Assembly: GCA_027623095.1 (NCBI GenBank)
Contig: JAQBVM010000022.1
Coordinates: 1 to 39,200 of the forward strand
Length of the DNA stretch: 39,200 bases
DNA from: Verrucomicrobiota bacterium
GTDB taxonomy: Bacteria > Verrucomicrobiota > Verrucomicrobiia > Limisphaerales > SIBE01
Reading direction: 5' to 3'
The notes under the pieces were generated by a model. That model was not told the DNA's origin, ran no database searches, and was given only the letters and a program-made list of their open reading frames with translations. The position numbers and the translations under genes are program-made. The number at the start of each line of letters is the position of its first letter. The first letter of the stretch is position 1. Shown piece by piece: positions 7,734-16,832 of this stretch.

Positions 7734-9001
7734 TCGCCACTTGATGCGCGTGACTTCAAATATCCGCCGTCGTTTCGGTTGTAGAATCCCCGAATATAGA
7801 TCCGGCACATGGCCGCGAACGGAAGATAGTCGCTCCAATAAAACGGGCGCCTTGGAAAGTCGTGAGGAGAAATTCTCGGCAATTCGACTATCCGCTTGAT
7901 AAATTCCGAGTAAGTCCTCGGATAAGCATCCCCTTGGTGAGGACTCGCAAGGCGCTTTGCCCTCGTTCGGAGGGATCGAACCGTTTCCTCCGGCGCGGCT
8001 TTCATTTCCTGAAGCACCCGTGCCACATGACCAAAATCGTCCGGAGAATAGACCAGATCCGAACGCACCTCGCTTGCGTAATTATCTCCTCCGCTTTGAA
8101 TCCGAGGGTAAATGGGTATGATACCCAGACTGAATGCTTCCAACAGGGAAATCGGCAAACCCTCGTAATCGCTGAGAAAGACGATCACATCCCATTGACT
8201 TAGAATACTCCAGTAATCAGTGCCCGACTTCCTTCCATGGAACCGAATCCGAGGATTCCCGGAGAACTGGCGCTCCAAACGGCTTCTGTCTGGTCCGTCG
8301 CCGAGAATCTCAAAACGGTAATCGAGTCCAATGCGATCGAACTCGCTGCAGAGCTTTGGCAAACGGTCCACTCGTTTCTGAGCTTGGACGACCCTTCCAC
8401 TAAAACCGCATACGAGCGGCCTGTCTCGAAGCGAAGAATGCGACGCTTCGATGGGGCTAGTGGGGATCGGCAACGGAAGGACCGATACGCGGTCAGAAGT
8501 CAGTTCCGGCATTCTCTCCCGCACTTGCCGGTGGAGAACGTCATTGACGCAAAGGACGCCATCAACAAGGCCCCTTTGCGCTTCCAAAGTGGCATTCATC
8601 CCAGGCCAGTCCGAATGGAGCAGTGCCACACGGCGTGTCGAGCGGTCCAAGTCCGCCAGGAATGGAACTCCCCAGAAATTGTGATAAAAGGCCACTCTCG
8701 GCGATGTTCCTGTCAGTTGCGAACGCGTTTTCGCTCTCGCCGATGAAACGCAATCGCGCCATGTCAGGCCCACACCGGACACTCTCGGAATCTGATTCGG
8801 TTTCGGTTCAAAGAACGCAACTACATTGGAATCGATCCCCCACTTGGCGTCGGCGGCGAGGTGGGTTTGGAGAAGCGTTTCCACACCACCGAGTTTGCTG
8901 AAGAAGGTGAAATAGTGCGTCAGCGGGATCGAATTCATGAGTCCATTGTCGATAGTACCGGATGAGTGTCGGAAACTGAGCCCGCACGTCAAGAAGTCCA
9001 T
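7712..9001 (-). CDS. glycosyltransferase family 4 protein
   Basis: The 429-residue GT-B glycosyltransferase has an N-terminal HYFTFFSKLGGVETLLQTHL segment (the sugar-acceptor side GGVE loop, about residues 29-48), CGFSGRVVQAQKRVDRLPKL near 203, the nucleotide-sugar segment FEILGDGPDR near 234 and SDYEGLPISLLEAFSLG near 278. In the last of these the E-x7-E motif contacts the donor. It is the only glycan-cluster gene on the minus strand and converges on the previous gene. ATG at 9001 has GAGG five bases upstream. The alternative start Met-22 (8938) begins nearer to the conserved domain and cannot be excluded. The C-terminal 60 residues are outside the family core. Confidence 0.85.
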   Translation of the reverse strand: MDFLTCGLSFRHSSGTIDNGLMNSIPLTHYFTFFSKLGGVETLLQTHLAADAKWGIDSNVVAFFEPKPNQIPRVSGVGLTWRDCVSSARAKTRSQLTGTSPRVAFYHNFWGVPFLADLDRSTRRVALLHSDWPGMNATLEAQRGLVDGVLCVNDVLHRQVRERMPELTSDRVSVLPLPIPTSPIEASHSSLRDRPLVCGFSGRVVQAQKRVDRLPKLCSEFDRIGLDYRFEILGDGPDRSRLERQFSGNPRIRFHGRKSGTDYWSILSQWDVIVFLSDYEGLPISLLEAFSLGIIPIYPRIQSGGDNYASEVRSDLVYSPDDFGHVARVLQEMKAAPEETVRSLRTRAKRLASPHQGDAYPRTYSEFIKRIVELPRISPHDFPRRPFYWSDYLPFAAMCRIYIRGFYNRNDGGYLKSRASSGELFNVGG

Positions 9002-9288
9002 TTTTGCCTCGCGAACTCGCCTTTCGGAGCCGGGCGAAGGCGCGTGAGCGTGCCCCAGAGTGATCAGGAGACAAACGGTTCGGGCCGGAAAACGCTAATT
9101 CGCGTCGCGACCCTAAAGAATACGGACGCTGGTTTTTGGGGTCTTGGGCCGGTTCAATTCTCAGCCGCCTTCAGTTAAATCGATCGTTGGGCAGAAGCAT
9201 CTTGTGACAAAAAGGCCCAGTCCCAAGTCTAGCGAATCGGAGACAGAAAGCGGATTGCGGAATCGTCGCAAAGCGATATAAGGAGCGC
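9002..9288. other. intergenic region between divergent glycan genes
   Basis: This gap lies between the divergently transcribed minus-strand glycosyltransferase and the polymerase-like gene. It must carry promoters for both. I could not pick convincing -35/-10 pairs and saw no repeat or RNA gene in it. Confidence 0.4.
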
Positions 9289-10830
9289 ATGAGTTTGGGT
9301 TCCATCGACCATCAACTGAAATTTCAGTTCGTATTTTGGTTCGGAGTCATTGCCTTGTTCGCGCTATTCGCCGGATACTTCCTGGCGGTGAGCTCGGTGT
9401 TCGTTGCGTTGATATTCACCGGAGTGATCGGGCTGATGACGCTGCCGTACCATTCTAAGATTTCTTACACTTTGGCGATCGCGACATTTAATTCAGCCCT
9501 CATAGTTCCTTTGTTTCCCGGACGTCCGTATTTCTGGGAGTTTGCGGCTTTGCTAGGCTGGTCCGGCTTACTTGTCACGATATTCATGCGCGAATATGCG
9601 CGCGACTCGGCGCGCGTATTCAAGGAGAACCGGTGGCTGATGATCGGCATCTTCGGATATTGCGCCGTCCTTGTGATCACGATGTTTTATCGAGGTGTGG
9701 GTCTTCGGATCCTTGGTTCGGAGCAGATGGGAGGACGTTTCTATTTCCAGCAGCTCACCTGCGCGGTCTTTCCATTTTTGTTTGTCATGCTGCGGCCGGG
9801 CGAAAAAACGCTCGTTCGTCTGCTGGTATGGCAGTGTGTGCTGACCGTCACATTTTTGATTTCGGATTTTGTGCTCTCGAAAGCGCCGGAAGCGCTTTAT
9901 CCCCTTTTGCAGTTTTTCGAGCTTTCGGGGGATGCGGTGAATTTCGAAATGCAAGCGGCTCGCTTTGGGATTCGGAGGTTTCAATCCTTTTACGTGGTCA
10001 GCAGCGGATTCTTCTTCCTTATCCTGATGCACTATAATTTGAGGGATTTCTTGACGCGGAAAGGCATTTACCTCATCCCGAGCCTGCTTTTTATCATTGC
10101 AGTCGGTCTCTTGAGCGGCCACCGGTATCTGACTGTGGTTATTCTTGGTGTGTTGACAGTTAGTGCGTACGGAGAGCGCTTTTTCACGATTAAAAACATC
10201 GCTCTTGGATTCGGGATGACCGTATTCTTGCTCGTTTTTGCCTACGCGACATCGGACAGACTTCCTCTGGCTGCTCAAAGAACAATCTCATTCTTGCCGG
10301 GCATTGATATTAATTCCCAGGCCAAAATCGACGCGGAAGGAACACTCGAAGTGCGTCGCATGCTTCGCAAGGCAGGATTTGAGTTAATCCCGTTCTACTT
10401 CTGGATGGGCCGAGGGTTCGGATTGGATACGCAAGATTATTCCTGGCAATGGGATCCGACGACCGTCACTGGGCACGTGAACATGGGAAGGTTCTACAAT
10501 GGATTTTTGGGGTTGATGGTGAATACGGGCCTTCTGGGAACGGGCTTCATGTTAATCTTCCTTGGAATGGGCACGAGAACAGCGTGGAGGATTCTGCAAC
10601 ACCTCCGCGTTTACGGTTCGGATGATACGTTTTCACGGGTCTGCAAGCTGCTAACAGGAATGTGGATTTCCAACACATTAGCCTTCCTGTTCCTGCATGG
10701 GGACAGTGAGTATGCGATGAAAACATTCTCTTTGCAGGCGGGAATGTTGATCTGCTGTTATGAACTCTTGAAAGCCCGGCTCGAGCCGGAAGCCGTCGTG
10801 GTCGATGAAGATCCTGCACTTGTCGGGTGA
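9289..10830 (+). CDS. O-antigen ligase/polymerase family membrane protein (Wzy-like)
   Basis: The 513-residue protein has about 11-12 hydrophobic segments (for example VFWFGVIALFALFAGYFLAV at 15-34). It carries the Wzy_C-like region: LLSGHRYLTVVILGVLTVSA before a large extracytoplasmic loop, then GRGFGLDTQDYSW and YNGFLGLMVNTGLLGTGFML, equivalent to the H-N-x-x-L/x-x-x-G-x-x-G pattern of O-antigen ligases and polymerases. Such proteins join lipid-linked repeat units, or transfer the chain, at the outer face of the inner membrane. An excellent ribosome-binding site (AAGGAG, five bases before ATG) fixes the start. The 3' end overlaps the next glycosyltransferase by 26 bases. Ligase versus polymerase cannot be settled from sequence. 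Confidence 0.8.
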   Translation: MSLGSIDHQLKFQFVFWFGVIALFALFAGYFLAVSSVFVALIFTGVIGLMTLPYHSKISYTLAIATFNSALIVPLFPGRPYFWEFAALLGWSGLLVTIFMREYARDSARVFKENRWLMIGIFGYCAVLVITMFYRGVGLRILGSEQMGGRFYFQQLTCAVFPFLFVMLRPGEKTLVRLLVWQCVLTVTFLISDFVLSKAPEALYPLLQFFELSGDAVNFEMQAARFGIRRFQSFYVVSSGFFFLILMHYNLRDFLTRKGIYLIPSLLFIIAVGLLSGHRYLTVVILGVLTVSAYGERFFTIKNIALGFGMTVFLLVFAYATSDRLPLAAQRTISFLPGIDINSQAKIDAEGTLEVRRMLRKAGFELIPFYFWMGRGFGLDTQDYSWQWDPTTVTGHVNMGRFYNGFLGLMVNTGLLGTGFMLIFLGMGTRTAWRILQHLRVYGSDDTFSRVCKLLTGMWISNTLAFLFLHGDSEYAMKTFSLQAGMLICCYELLKARLEPEAVVVDEDPALVG

Positions 10831-11932
10831 ACCTGAAGACGTCGGCGGAGTGCTCTCCGTGATCCGAAACCTGGAGGCTGCAACCGATCATTTAGGGTGG
10901 CGCCATACGGTTGCCGTCCAAAGTGGGTTCAGGGAGCTCCGGCAGCCGTCCTTGAATTATTGGCGCAGTTCCCGTATCTGCAGTGATTCTCCAAGCCATT
11001 TCGAGATGCTGTTCCGCGCGGGTTGGTGTTTCCTTGAGGTTAAAGACTATTTGGACCGGGAGTCTTTTGACATCATTCACGCGCATTCGCGGGGAACATT
11101 CTTGACCGGCGTCGCAATTGCGATGACCCGGAAACTTCCCGTGATTTTTACAAACCACGCCTACTCACGTCGCCGCGTCAGCATGTACCGTTGGGCCAGC
11201 GGGATTCCGAATTTTCATACGGTCCTGTTAACACCCAACATGGCCAAACACTACGGCTTGGCGGTGAAGCATCCACAGGTGACAATTATCTCGGAGTGTT
11301 GTTCCGACAAGTATTTCGAGGAACCCTTGGCGCAGCCGAGCCATCGTCTCGCTGATGGTAATGTGATCAATCTGATTGGCGTTGGAAACATCATGCGATG
11401 GAAGAACTGGCATTTGATTGCGCAAGCAATGTCAGGATTGACTCCAGAGGAACTGAGCCGCATCCAATTTTCACTCTGGGGGCCGACTCCAAACGATCCC
11501 GATTCTCTGGCGTATGATCGCGAATTGCGCGCGCTTGTTTCCGAATGCGGACTGGAACGTCGGTTCCTTTTCCGAGGGATGACGCTGTCCGTTCCCGATT
11601 GTCTTCGCCAAGCGCATTGGTTCCTCCTTCCCTCTACGAATGAACCTTGTTCCGTGGCCCTGATCGAGGCACTCGCATTAGGTGTTCCAGCACTTTTGCC
11701 GGCCAGCGGAGGCAATGTGGACATTTTGCAGGAAGGCAAAACCGGGCTGTTATTCGCACCAGATGATCCGGTCGATCTGACCAGAAAACTGCAAATGATC
11801 GCGCACTCAGAGCTCCCTATTCTTTCGCCAAACGAAATCCGAGAATCGGTGCGGAATCGTTCCGCGTCCCAAGTCGCCAAGCAGTACCGGGCTCTCTTTG
11901 ATGACGCCTTGGACCGAGCGGCGCGATCATAG
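10805..11932 (+). CDS. glycosyltransferase family 4 protein
   Basis: The 375-residue GT-B enzyme starts MKILHLSGEPEDVGGVLSVI, with the acceptor-side G-G-V loop. It continues with DIIHAHSRGTFL near residue 88, INLIGVGNIMRWKNWHLIAQ near 188 and TNEPCSVALIEALALGVPAL near 278, where the E-x7-E donor motif is intact. The ATG lies inside the end of the polymerase-like gene, so translation is probably coupled. It is the last gene of the plus-strand glycan operon. The specific sugar is unknown. Confidence 0.85.
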   Translation: MKILHLSGEPEDVGGVLSVIRNLEAATDHLGWRHTVAVQSGFRELRQPSLNYWRSSRICSDSPSHFEMLFRAGWCFLEVKDYLDRESFDIIHAHSRGTFLTGVAIAMTRKLPVIFTNHAYSRRRVSMYRWASGIPNFHTVLLTPNMAKHYGLAVKHPQVTIISECCSDKYFEEPLAQPSHRLADGNVINLIGVGNIMRWKNWHLIAQAMSGLTPEELSRIQFSLWGPTPNDPDSLAYDRELRALVSECGLERRFLFRGMTLSVPDCLRQAHWFLLPSTNEPCSVALIEALALGVPALLPASGGNVDILQEGKTGLLFAPDDPVDLTRKLQMIAHSELPILSPNEIRESVRNRSASQVAKQYRALFDDALDRAARS

Positions 11933-11978
11933 CGAGATTTCGAGCGATTCTCCTTAATCCTAAAAACGGCAGTTGGGC

Positions 11979-12087
11979 AACCACAAAGATCGCAAAGCAA
12001 GGGGATTTGGGTAAACTAAGTGTTCACCAGGCAGGTGACAGTCACTGGTCTCAGCACTTATTGCATCTCTTTGAGTTCTTTGCGGTT
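11979..12087. repeat. 109-bp inverted repeat (AACCxCAAAGA arms)
   Basis: The arms at 11979-11997 (AACCACAAAGATCGCAAAG) and 12069-12087 (complement of AACCGCAAAGAACTCAAAG) match at 16 of 19 positions. The element sits between the convergent glycosyltransferase and PQQ-protein genes and holds no open frame of note. It belongs to the AACCGCAAAGAACGCAAAG-type intergenic repeats I recall from many bacterial genomes, so a mobile or structural rather than gene-specific role is likely. Confidence 0.5.
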
Positions 12088-12104
12088 GAACTGCTTTTTC
12101 AAGG

Positions 12105-15100
12105 TTAATCGGTTCCCGGAATCGGAGCGAATGCCAGCGAGGTCTCCATCCACGAACCACAACTGCAACCGCCGCCTGCTTCCGGCGAAAGCAGCAATCC
12201 CGCCGCCGGAATGGTGCTGAGCCAGCAATCGGGGCGCAACCGGCTCCAGCTTGTCGCTTCGCCCCCGGAGGCACTCCAGACAGTGACATTGCTGTTTCGG
12301 AAAAAGAGGGCGTTAAGCGTGGCGGCATAAGTGCCGCATCCGCCTCCAGGAATCGTTTCCTCTTTCAGTTCCCCCGAGACGAGGTCAAACACTTGAGGGC
12401 GGACGAAGAGTGTTTTCCCGACAATTGCCGGACGAGCCATGTGGCCGCCGTGATTGTCCTTGGCCCACGGGAAAGAGGTTTGCCACAGCGTTTCCCCATC
12501 TGCCGGGGAGAAGCTGTAAACGTGATACGCCTTGGCGCCAGACGCAACGAGAGCGAGCGCGTCTTTTCCGTAGGCCAAGTAAAACACCACTTCACCCGCG
12601 GCTGGCGAGATTGGCTTTTCCCAGATCACCGAACCATCCCTGAGATCGAGCTTCACGAGAAATAGATTGTTCCAAAGCTCTGGCATGCCGATCCGGTAAG
12701 AATCGGAGGTGGCGACTTCTTTGTTCCGGTTCTCGATGAAGAAGATTCCTTCGTCGCCGATCGAGATCGTCGAATTGATAATCATTCCCTTTCGGTAGAT
12801 CCAGCGTTGAGCGCCCGATTTCAAATCAAGCCCGAAGAGATGCTCGCTGCAGACCTTGTAGGTGGCGGGACCGGAAGTTGCGTCGTACCATCCGGAGTCG
12901 GAGCCACCCCAGTAGTCCGTGTAAGCAGTGCCTTTCGTGACGGCGCTGCCGATTAACTGCTTGCCTTGAACCGAAACGTAACTCCAGTCGTAATCCCGTC
13001 CGTTTCGATCGCCGGGAGTCACCGAATATTGTTTCGAGACTGTGCCGGACGCGGCGTCGAATCGCCAGCAGCGGTCGTTGATCGCGATGAACACGTGATC
13101 TGCGTCCGCGCACCAATTGCTGCAGTCACGGGGCATGTTGAATCGTTGCATGGCAGGAATTTCACGAGACCACAGAATCGTTCCGTTGTGAGCGTCCAAA
13201 CCAATGACGCGTTGCAAACCCTGGACGAACAAACGGCCACTTGCGGACAAGGGAGACGGTTTTCTGCCATTGCGGTCCGGTTGTGCCCTCGGGCCCGGAC
13301 GGCCCATCCACTGCACATCGAATTCCTCGGTTCGCGAGGCGCCCATGAGGCTCTCGCCGCCAAATGCCGAATTATCGGCTTTTCCATATTGATGGGACCA
13401 TTCTCCGGCCCCAGGGAAAGCCGCGCGGACGAGCTTGAGCGAATCGCCTTCGTAACGGCCGCTTACTCCGGTAACAGACTGAGCTCTCTCAATCCACTTT
13501 TCAAACAATGGGTTTTTTGGTGTAGCCCCGATCTCCGAAGGAATTCTCAGCACGGCAACGCCGCCATCTGGCCGGAGGAGTTCAGCGAGTGTTCGCGCGT
13601 CGAAGGTTGCTTCCGCCATTGGGATGGAGGGATTCAAAACGATTAGGTTGAGCGAGCGGCGGGTGAATGGAAGATCGGAATACGATGGCACCCAACGGAC
13701 CGAGACGCGCACTCCGTAAGCGCCAGTTTTCTTGAGGGCCTCTCTTGCAGCACGAACTTGAGCCAAGTCAGTCCCGACGGCAACCACCCGCATTTGGCTC
13801 TGCTTTGCCAGTTCAAACGCGAGCTGGCTGTTTTCACATCCCAGCATCAAACAGATTCCGTGGGAAACACCGGATTCATCGAGCATCCGGCGTGCTGTTT
13901 CCGCAAAATCCAGCGCTTTCCCGTCGTTCGGAAAAGGGTTCAGATCACCGGCAATGGGCGGCAAATTGTAATTGAAAAACGTGTCGCATTCGAAAACTTC
14001 GGTCTCAACGAGCCGGCCTTCCACGAGAGCCTTGATTCGATATTCATAAACTCGCTGATGCTTCAAACCAGTCAGCGCCGCCTCGTGATGGGTCTTCAGA
14101 GCGTTGTCCGCTATCGAATGGCTTTCGCCCTCTTCGGAACTCCATTCCAAAAGTGTCGGCATCGGCGTCTCTGTCTCCCATCGAACAACGGCTTGGTCCA
14201 ATCCAACAAACTCAAGGATGGGCCCGGCTGCCAATTGAATCTTTCGATTTCCTTCAATCGAGTTTTCTTTCGCGTGCTCTGACGCTTCCGTGGCGCTCAG
14301 ACTTCTCCCGAAAACCCGGACCTCACGGAGCATTCCACTCATTCGATAATGCTCATCGGAATCATGATAGGCCCCGATCTCGTAGTACCCCCGGTCGGGG
14401 TAACGAATGGCGCCTCTTTGTTCGGAGGACTTTTGATCGAGGATGCCATTGACATACAGGCGGGCCTCCGTTCCGTCGTAAGTTCCCATCACGTGGTGCC
14501 ATTGCCCGAGTTCGAAATCCGATTTCGCGGTGAGATAAGTCAGCCGTCCGGAACCTTGTTCCCCCGCTATCGCAAAACAGAATTTCGAATTGCGGTATCC
14601 CAGCAGCCAGCCGTGTTCCGTGTCGCCGTCGTCTTGGATGGCTCCGACGATTCCTCCCCATTCAAGCGGGCGATTGATTCGGACCCAGGCTTCGGCAGTC
14701 ATCTTCTCGCGAGGCAAGTCCGCTGATTTCAAATTGGCGGTTACCAGCACGCTCTCGGCTTTTCCGCTCAACTGCAACACCTGCATTCTTCCCGCCGAAA
14801 CCAGCGCTGTTTTTCCAATAATGGCGCCATCCTGCTTCCCAGCCAGATTTTTCACACGGCGGCCTTCGACAAGTCCTTCCTGGAAAACCCAGCGTCCCAG
14901 CAGATCCGGATCGCTGATCGGCGGAACGGGTTGGGCTGGTGCCAGCTTTTCCTCGATTTTCGAGACATTGGGAAAACCCGAACTGATCCGCCCCCCTTCG
15001 CTTTCGGTTCCTCTAAATGAGTGAATGACCCCTTGGTCGGTACTGACGAAAAGCGCTCCATCGGCGACCGCCAATCCGTGCGCGCGTCCCGCAACGCCGC

Positions 15101-16217
15101 CCTGCCAAAGAACTCGCCCGTCATCGGCGCTCAGTGCGATCACCGTATCCTTACCCCCGGCGTAAAGCGCATCCCCGGCGAGAATCAGCGAATACGGATA
15201 TCTGCCGGAATGCCTCCAGAGTTCGCGTTGTTTCGCCCGATCCATTGCGATGATCGTGTCGTCCGTCAGCACAAACGCAGTATCTCCCCGCACAATCATC
15301 GCGTTCCCGCCCTCGATGGTTGCGATCTTGGAACGATCCTTCTCGTTGCTTTCCTGTATCCACCCTGTTTTGTTTCCCGGGCCGTGAAACACACGCGAAT
15401 CCTCGGTGACGAGGACAAAGCAGCCGCCACCGCCCTCGAGCCCGCCAAGCGGGTTTCCGTCCGAGCGATCGAAAAGCAGAGGCGCCACGCGTCCTTGCGG
15501 GGAAATCAATTTCTGGCTTGAGGCAAGCAGTGATCCCTCAAATGTAACGCCTTCCAATCTTCGAATGAACCGGCCTATTCCCTCCGGCTTTCCAGTGAGG
15601 GCATCCACCGCGCATAGGTAGGACTCTTTCCATGGCAGCAAACCAGTCGCGAAGTAGGCGATGCCCCCATCTACCAGCACACCGGTCCGACAGGGCCAAA
15701 ACGAGATGAACCGGCCGTTGTGCAAAGTGAGCCGCGATTCGGGCGACGGGCTATGCCGCCAAATCAATGTGCCGGTTTCGGCGTCAACGCAATAGGCGTT
15801 CCCGTCGTCAGAACCAAAGTAGAGCCGTCCATCCGAGTACGAGGGAGCGATCCGAACCGGGCCGTCGGTGGTAAACGTCCATTTCTCAACCGCCGACCGT
15901 GAATCGACACAGTGAACGGAGTCGTCGGTAGATGAGGCGAAAAACAGGGATTGCCCGACGACGGTGACGTGGAACACCGGGTCGTAATTCCGCATCGATT
16001 TGAGACCGCGGATCCCGGCGTAAGCATCCCATTTGGCGGGTCCAAACCAGGCTTGCTGCGGCGTGTTCGGTGAATGATATGCCCAGGCCTCGGCCAGTTG
16101 CCCCACCGGCAAATTCTCAGACGAAGCGCCGCTCCGGCGGTTGTCATGTTGATACACCGGCCAATCGTCGCACCGGGTGGGCTGTATCGCAGTGGCGCAG
16201 GCAAGCAGGAAGGCCAT
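12105..16217 (-). CDS. multidomain PQQ-like beta-propeller / LamG / Rossmann protein
   Basis: Very large (about 1370 residues from the ATG at 16217). The N-terminus MAFLLACATAIQPTRC looks like the core of a signal peptide, but it lacks a basic n-region. Upstream in-frame starts (ATG 16397, ATG 16424, TTG 16436) are possible. Domains in order: PQQ-like propeller, about 17-410 (DWPVYQHDNRRSGAS; repeats such as AYCVDAETGTLIWRH); LamG/concanavalin-like domain, about 437-647 (AEAWVRINRP, WHHVMGTYDGTEARLYVNG); Fn3-like domain, about 657-747 (AVVRWETETPMPTLLEW); a Rossmann fold resembling SAM methyltransferases, about 752-892 (GICLMLGCENSQLAFELAKQ); and a second PQQ propeller to the end (GLDAHNGTILWSREIPAM). 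Probably a periplasmic or surface protein. The function is unknown. It stands alone between a glycosyltransferase and gntP. Confidence 0.8.
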   Translation of the reverse strand: MAFLLACATAIQPTRCDDWPVYQHDNRRSGASSENLPVGQLAEAWAYHSPNTPQQAWFGPAKWDAYAGIRGLKSMRNYDPVFHVTVVGQSLFFASSTDDSVHCVDSRSAVEKWTFTTDGPVRIAPSYSDGRLYFGSDDGNAYCVDAETGTLIWRHSPSPESRLTLHNGRFISFWPCRTGVLVDGGIAYFATGLLPWKESYLCAVDALTGKPEGIGRFIRRLEGVTFEGSLLASSQKLISPQGRVAPLLFDRSDGNPLGGLEGGGGCFVLVTEDSRVFHGPGNKTGWIQESNEKDRSKIATIEGGNAMIVRGDTAFVLTDDTIIAMDRAKQRELWRHSGRYPYSLILAGDALYAGGKDTVIALSADDGRVLWQGGVAGRAHGLAVADGALFVSTDQGVIHSFRGTESEGGRISSGFPNVSKIEEKLAPAQPVPPISDPDLLGRWVFQEGLVEGRRVKNLAGKQDGAIIGKTALVSAGRMQVLQLSGKAESVLVTANLKSADLPREKMTAEAWVRINRPLEWGGIVGAIQDDGDTEHGWLLGYRNSKFCFAIAGEQGSGRLTYLTAKSDFELGQWHHVMGTYDGTEARLYVNGILDQKSSEQRGAIRYPDRGYYEIGAYHDSDEHYRMSGMLREVRVFGRSLSATEASEHAKENSIEGNRKIQLAAGPILEFVGLDQAVVRWETETPMPTLLEWSSEEGESHSIADNALKTHHEAALTGLKHQRVYEYRIKALVEGRLVETEVFECDTFFNYNLPPIAGDLNPFPNDGKALDFAETARRMLDESGVSHGICLMLGCENSQLAFELAKQSQMRVVAVGTDLAQVRAAREALKKTGAYGVRVSVRWVPSYSDLPFTRRSLNLIVLNPSIPMAEATFDARTLAELLRPDGGVAVLRIPSEIGATPKNPLFEKWIERAQSVTGVSGRYEGDSLKLVRAAFPGAGEWSHQYGKADNSAFGGESLMGASRTEEFDVQWMGRPGPRAQPDRNGRKPSPLSASGRLFVQGLQRVIGLDAHNGTILWSREIPAMQRFNMPRDCSNWCADADHVFIAINDRCWRFDAASGTVSKQYSVTPGDRNGRDYDWSYVSVQGKQLIGSAVTKGTAYTDYWGGSDSGWYDATSGPATYKVCSEHLFGLDLKSGAQRWIYRKGMIINSTISIGDEGIFFIENRNKEVATSDSYRIGMPELWNNLFLVKLDLRDGSVIWEKPISPAAGEVVFYLAYGKDALALVASGAKAYHVYSFSPADGETLWQTSFPWAKDNHGGHMARPAIVGKTLFVRPQVFDLVSGELKEETIPGGGCGTYAATLNALFFRNSNVTVWSASGGEATSWSRLRPDCWLSTIPAAGLLLSPEAGGGCSCGSWMETSLAFAPIPGTD

Positions 16218-16479
16218 TAAAAATCCCGCGCTGGAACCCGGGCGTCCCGCGCACGCTCCAACAAAAGAATCCAGTTCCGAGCCTTTGATCGGAAGCGATC
16301 CTGAGAAAGGCGGAAAGGAATTGTTGTCACCGGCGCTTTGCGCGACTCTTGCCCCGCCGCGAGAATTATTTGCGGTTAGCGAATGGTTTGCGTTCATCAA
16401 GACGGGGATCGTCGCAGAACCCATCCGCGCGATCAAACATTCTTCGCGATCCTAATTCTAATAGGGCGCGTCTTCGAAG

Positions 16480-16710
16480 GAGGACAGGCCAACCTTCCGC
16501 TATTTCGTCGGGTGGGATACGCCGACTGTCGTTTCTCTTGGTGGGGCGACACTCCGTGAAGCCGTGACTTCTCCTTTTGGGACGGATGACCTGCAAATTG
16601 GAGCTTTGGAAACGCCTGATTGCCTGGATGTCTCCGTGTTTCCATTGTGCCTTCTCGTTCGGGTTTTTCGCCGCAAGGTTGAGCAGGGCTCCACGGAGTG
16701 TCGCCCCACC
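16480..16710. repeat. inverted-repeat element, family A copy 1
   Basis: Strong inverted arms lie at 16540-16565 (GGTGGGGCGACACTCCGTG, then AAGCC) and 16685-16710 (the complement with GGAGCC). Nineteen bases match perfectly and most of the next seven also match. The arms enclose 171 bp. A homologous unit of 170 bp occurs at 22944-23113, with recognisable internal similarity (GGAAACG and a GTTTCCAT-type stretch at matching offsets). The left flank 16480-16539 is shared, in reverse orientation, with 18436-18495. No open frame is apparent, so it looks like a non-autonomous MITE-like element. Confidence 0.65.
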
Positions 16711-16832
16711 GCCAATTGGTTCAGGGGTTCAGGGCGCGAGAATTTTGCGGCAATTCTCTCTCCGGCCCGCTCCATCGAATGGAGCGAGGGGAGTGATTCC
16801 GTTGTGTCCTCATTGGAATAAACCCAGGCGGG
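16711..16832. other. short gap 3' of gntP
   Basis: Between family A copy 1 and the stop codon of gntP. I see no gene. There is a moderate palindrome-rich stretch (GGCCCGCTCCATCGAATGGAGCGAGGGG at 16765-16792, with CTCCATCGAATGGAG inside) that could be the gntP transcript terminator hairpin. No clear T-run follows it on the minus strand. Confidence 0.3.

Noticed and set aside
9568-10278. 236-codon minus-strand open frame inside the polymerase-like gene
   Set aside because: Composition is a complement of membrane codons (many Lys, Gln, His, Asp) and it has no ribosome-binding site or family resemblance.
16540-16710. Small coding genes inside the family A elements
   Set aside because: Open frames there are short, lack ribosome-binding sites, and the two element copies do not keep a common frame.
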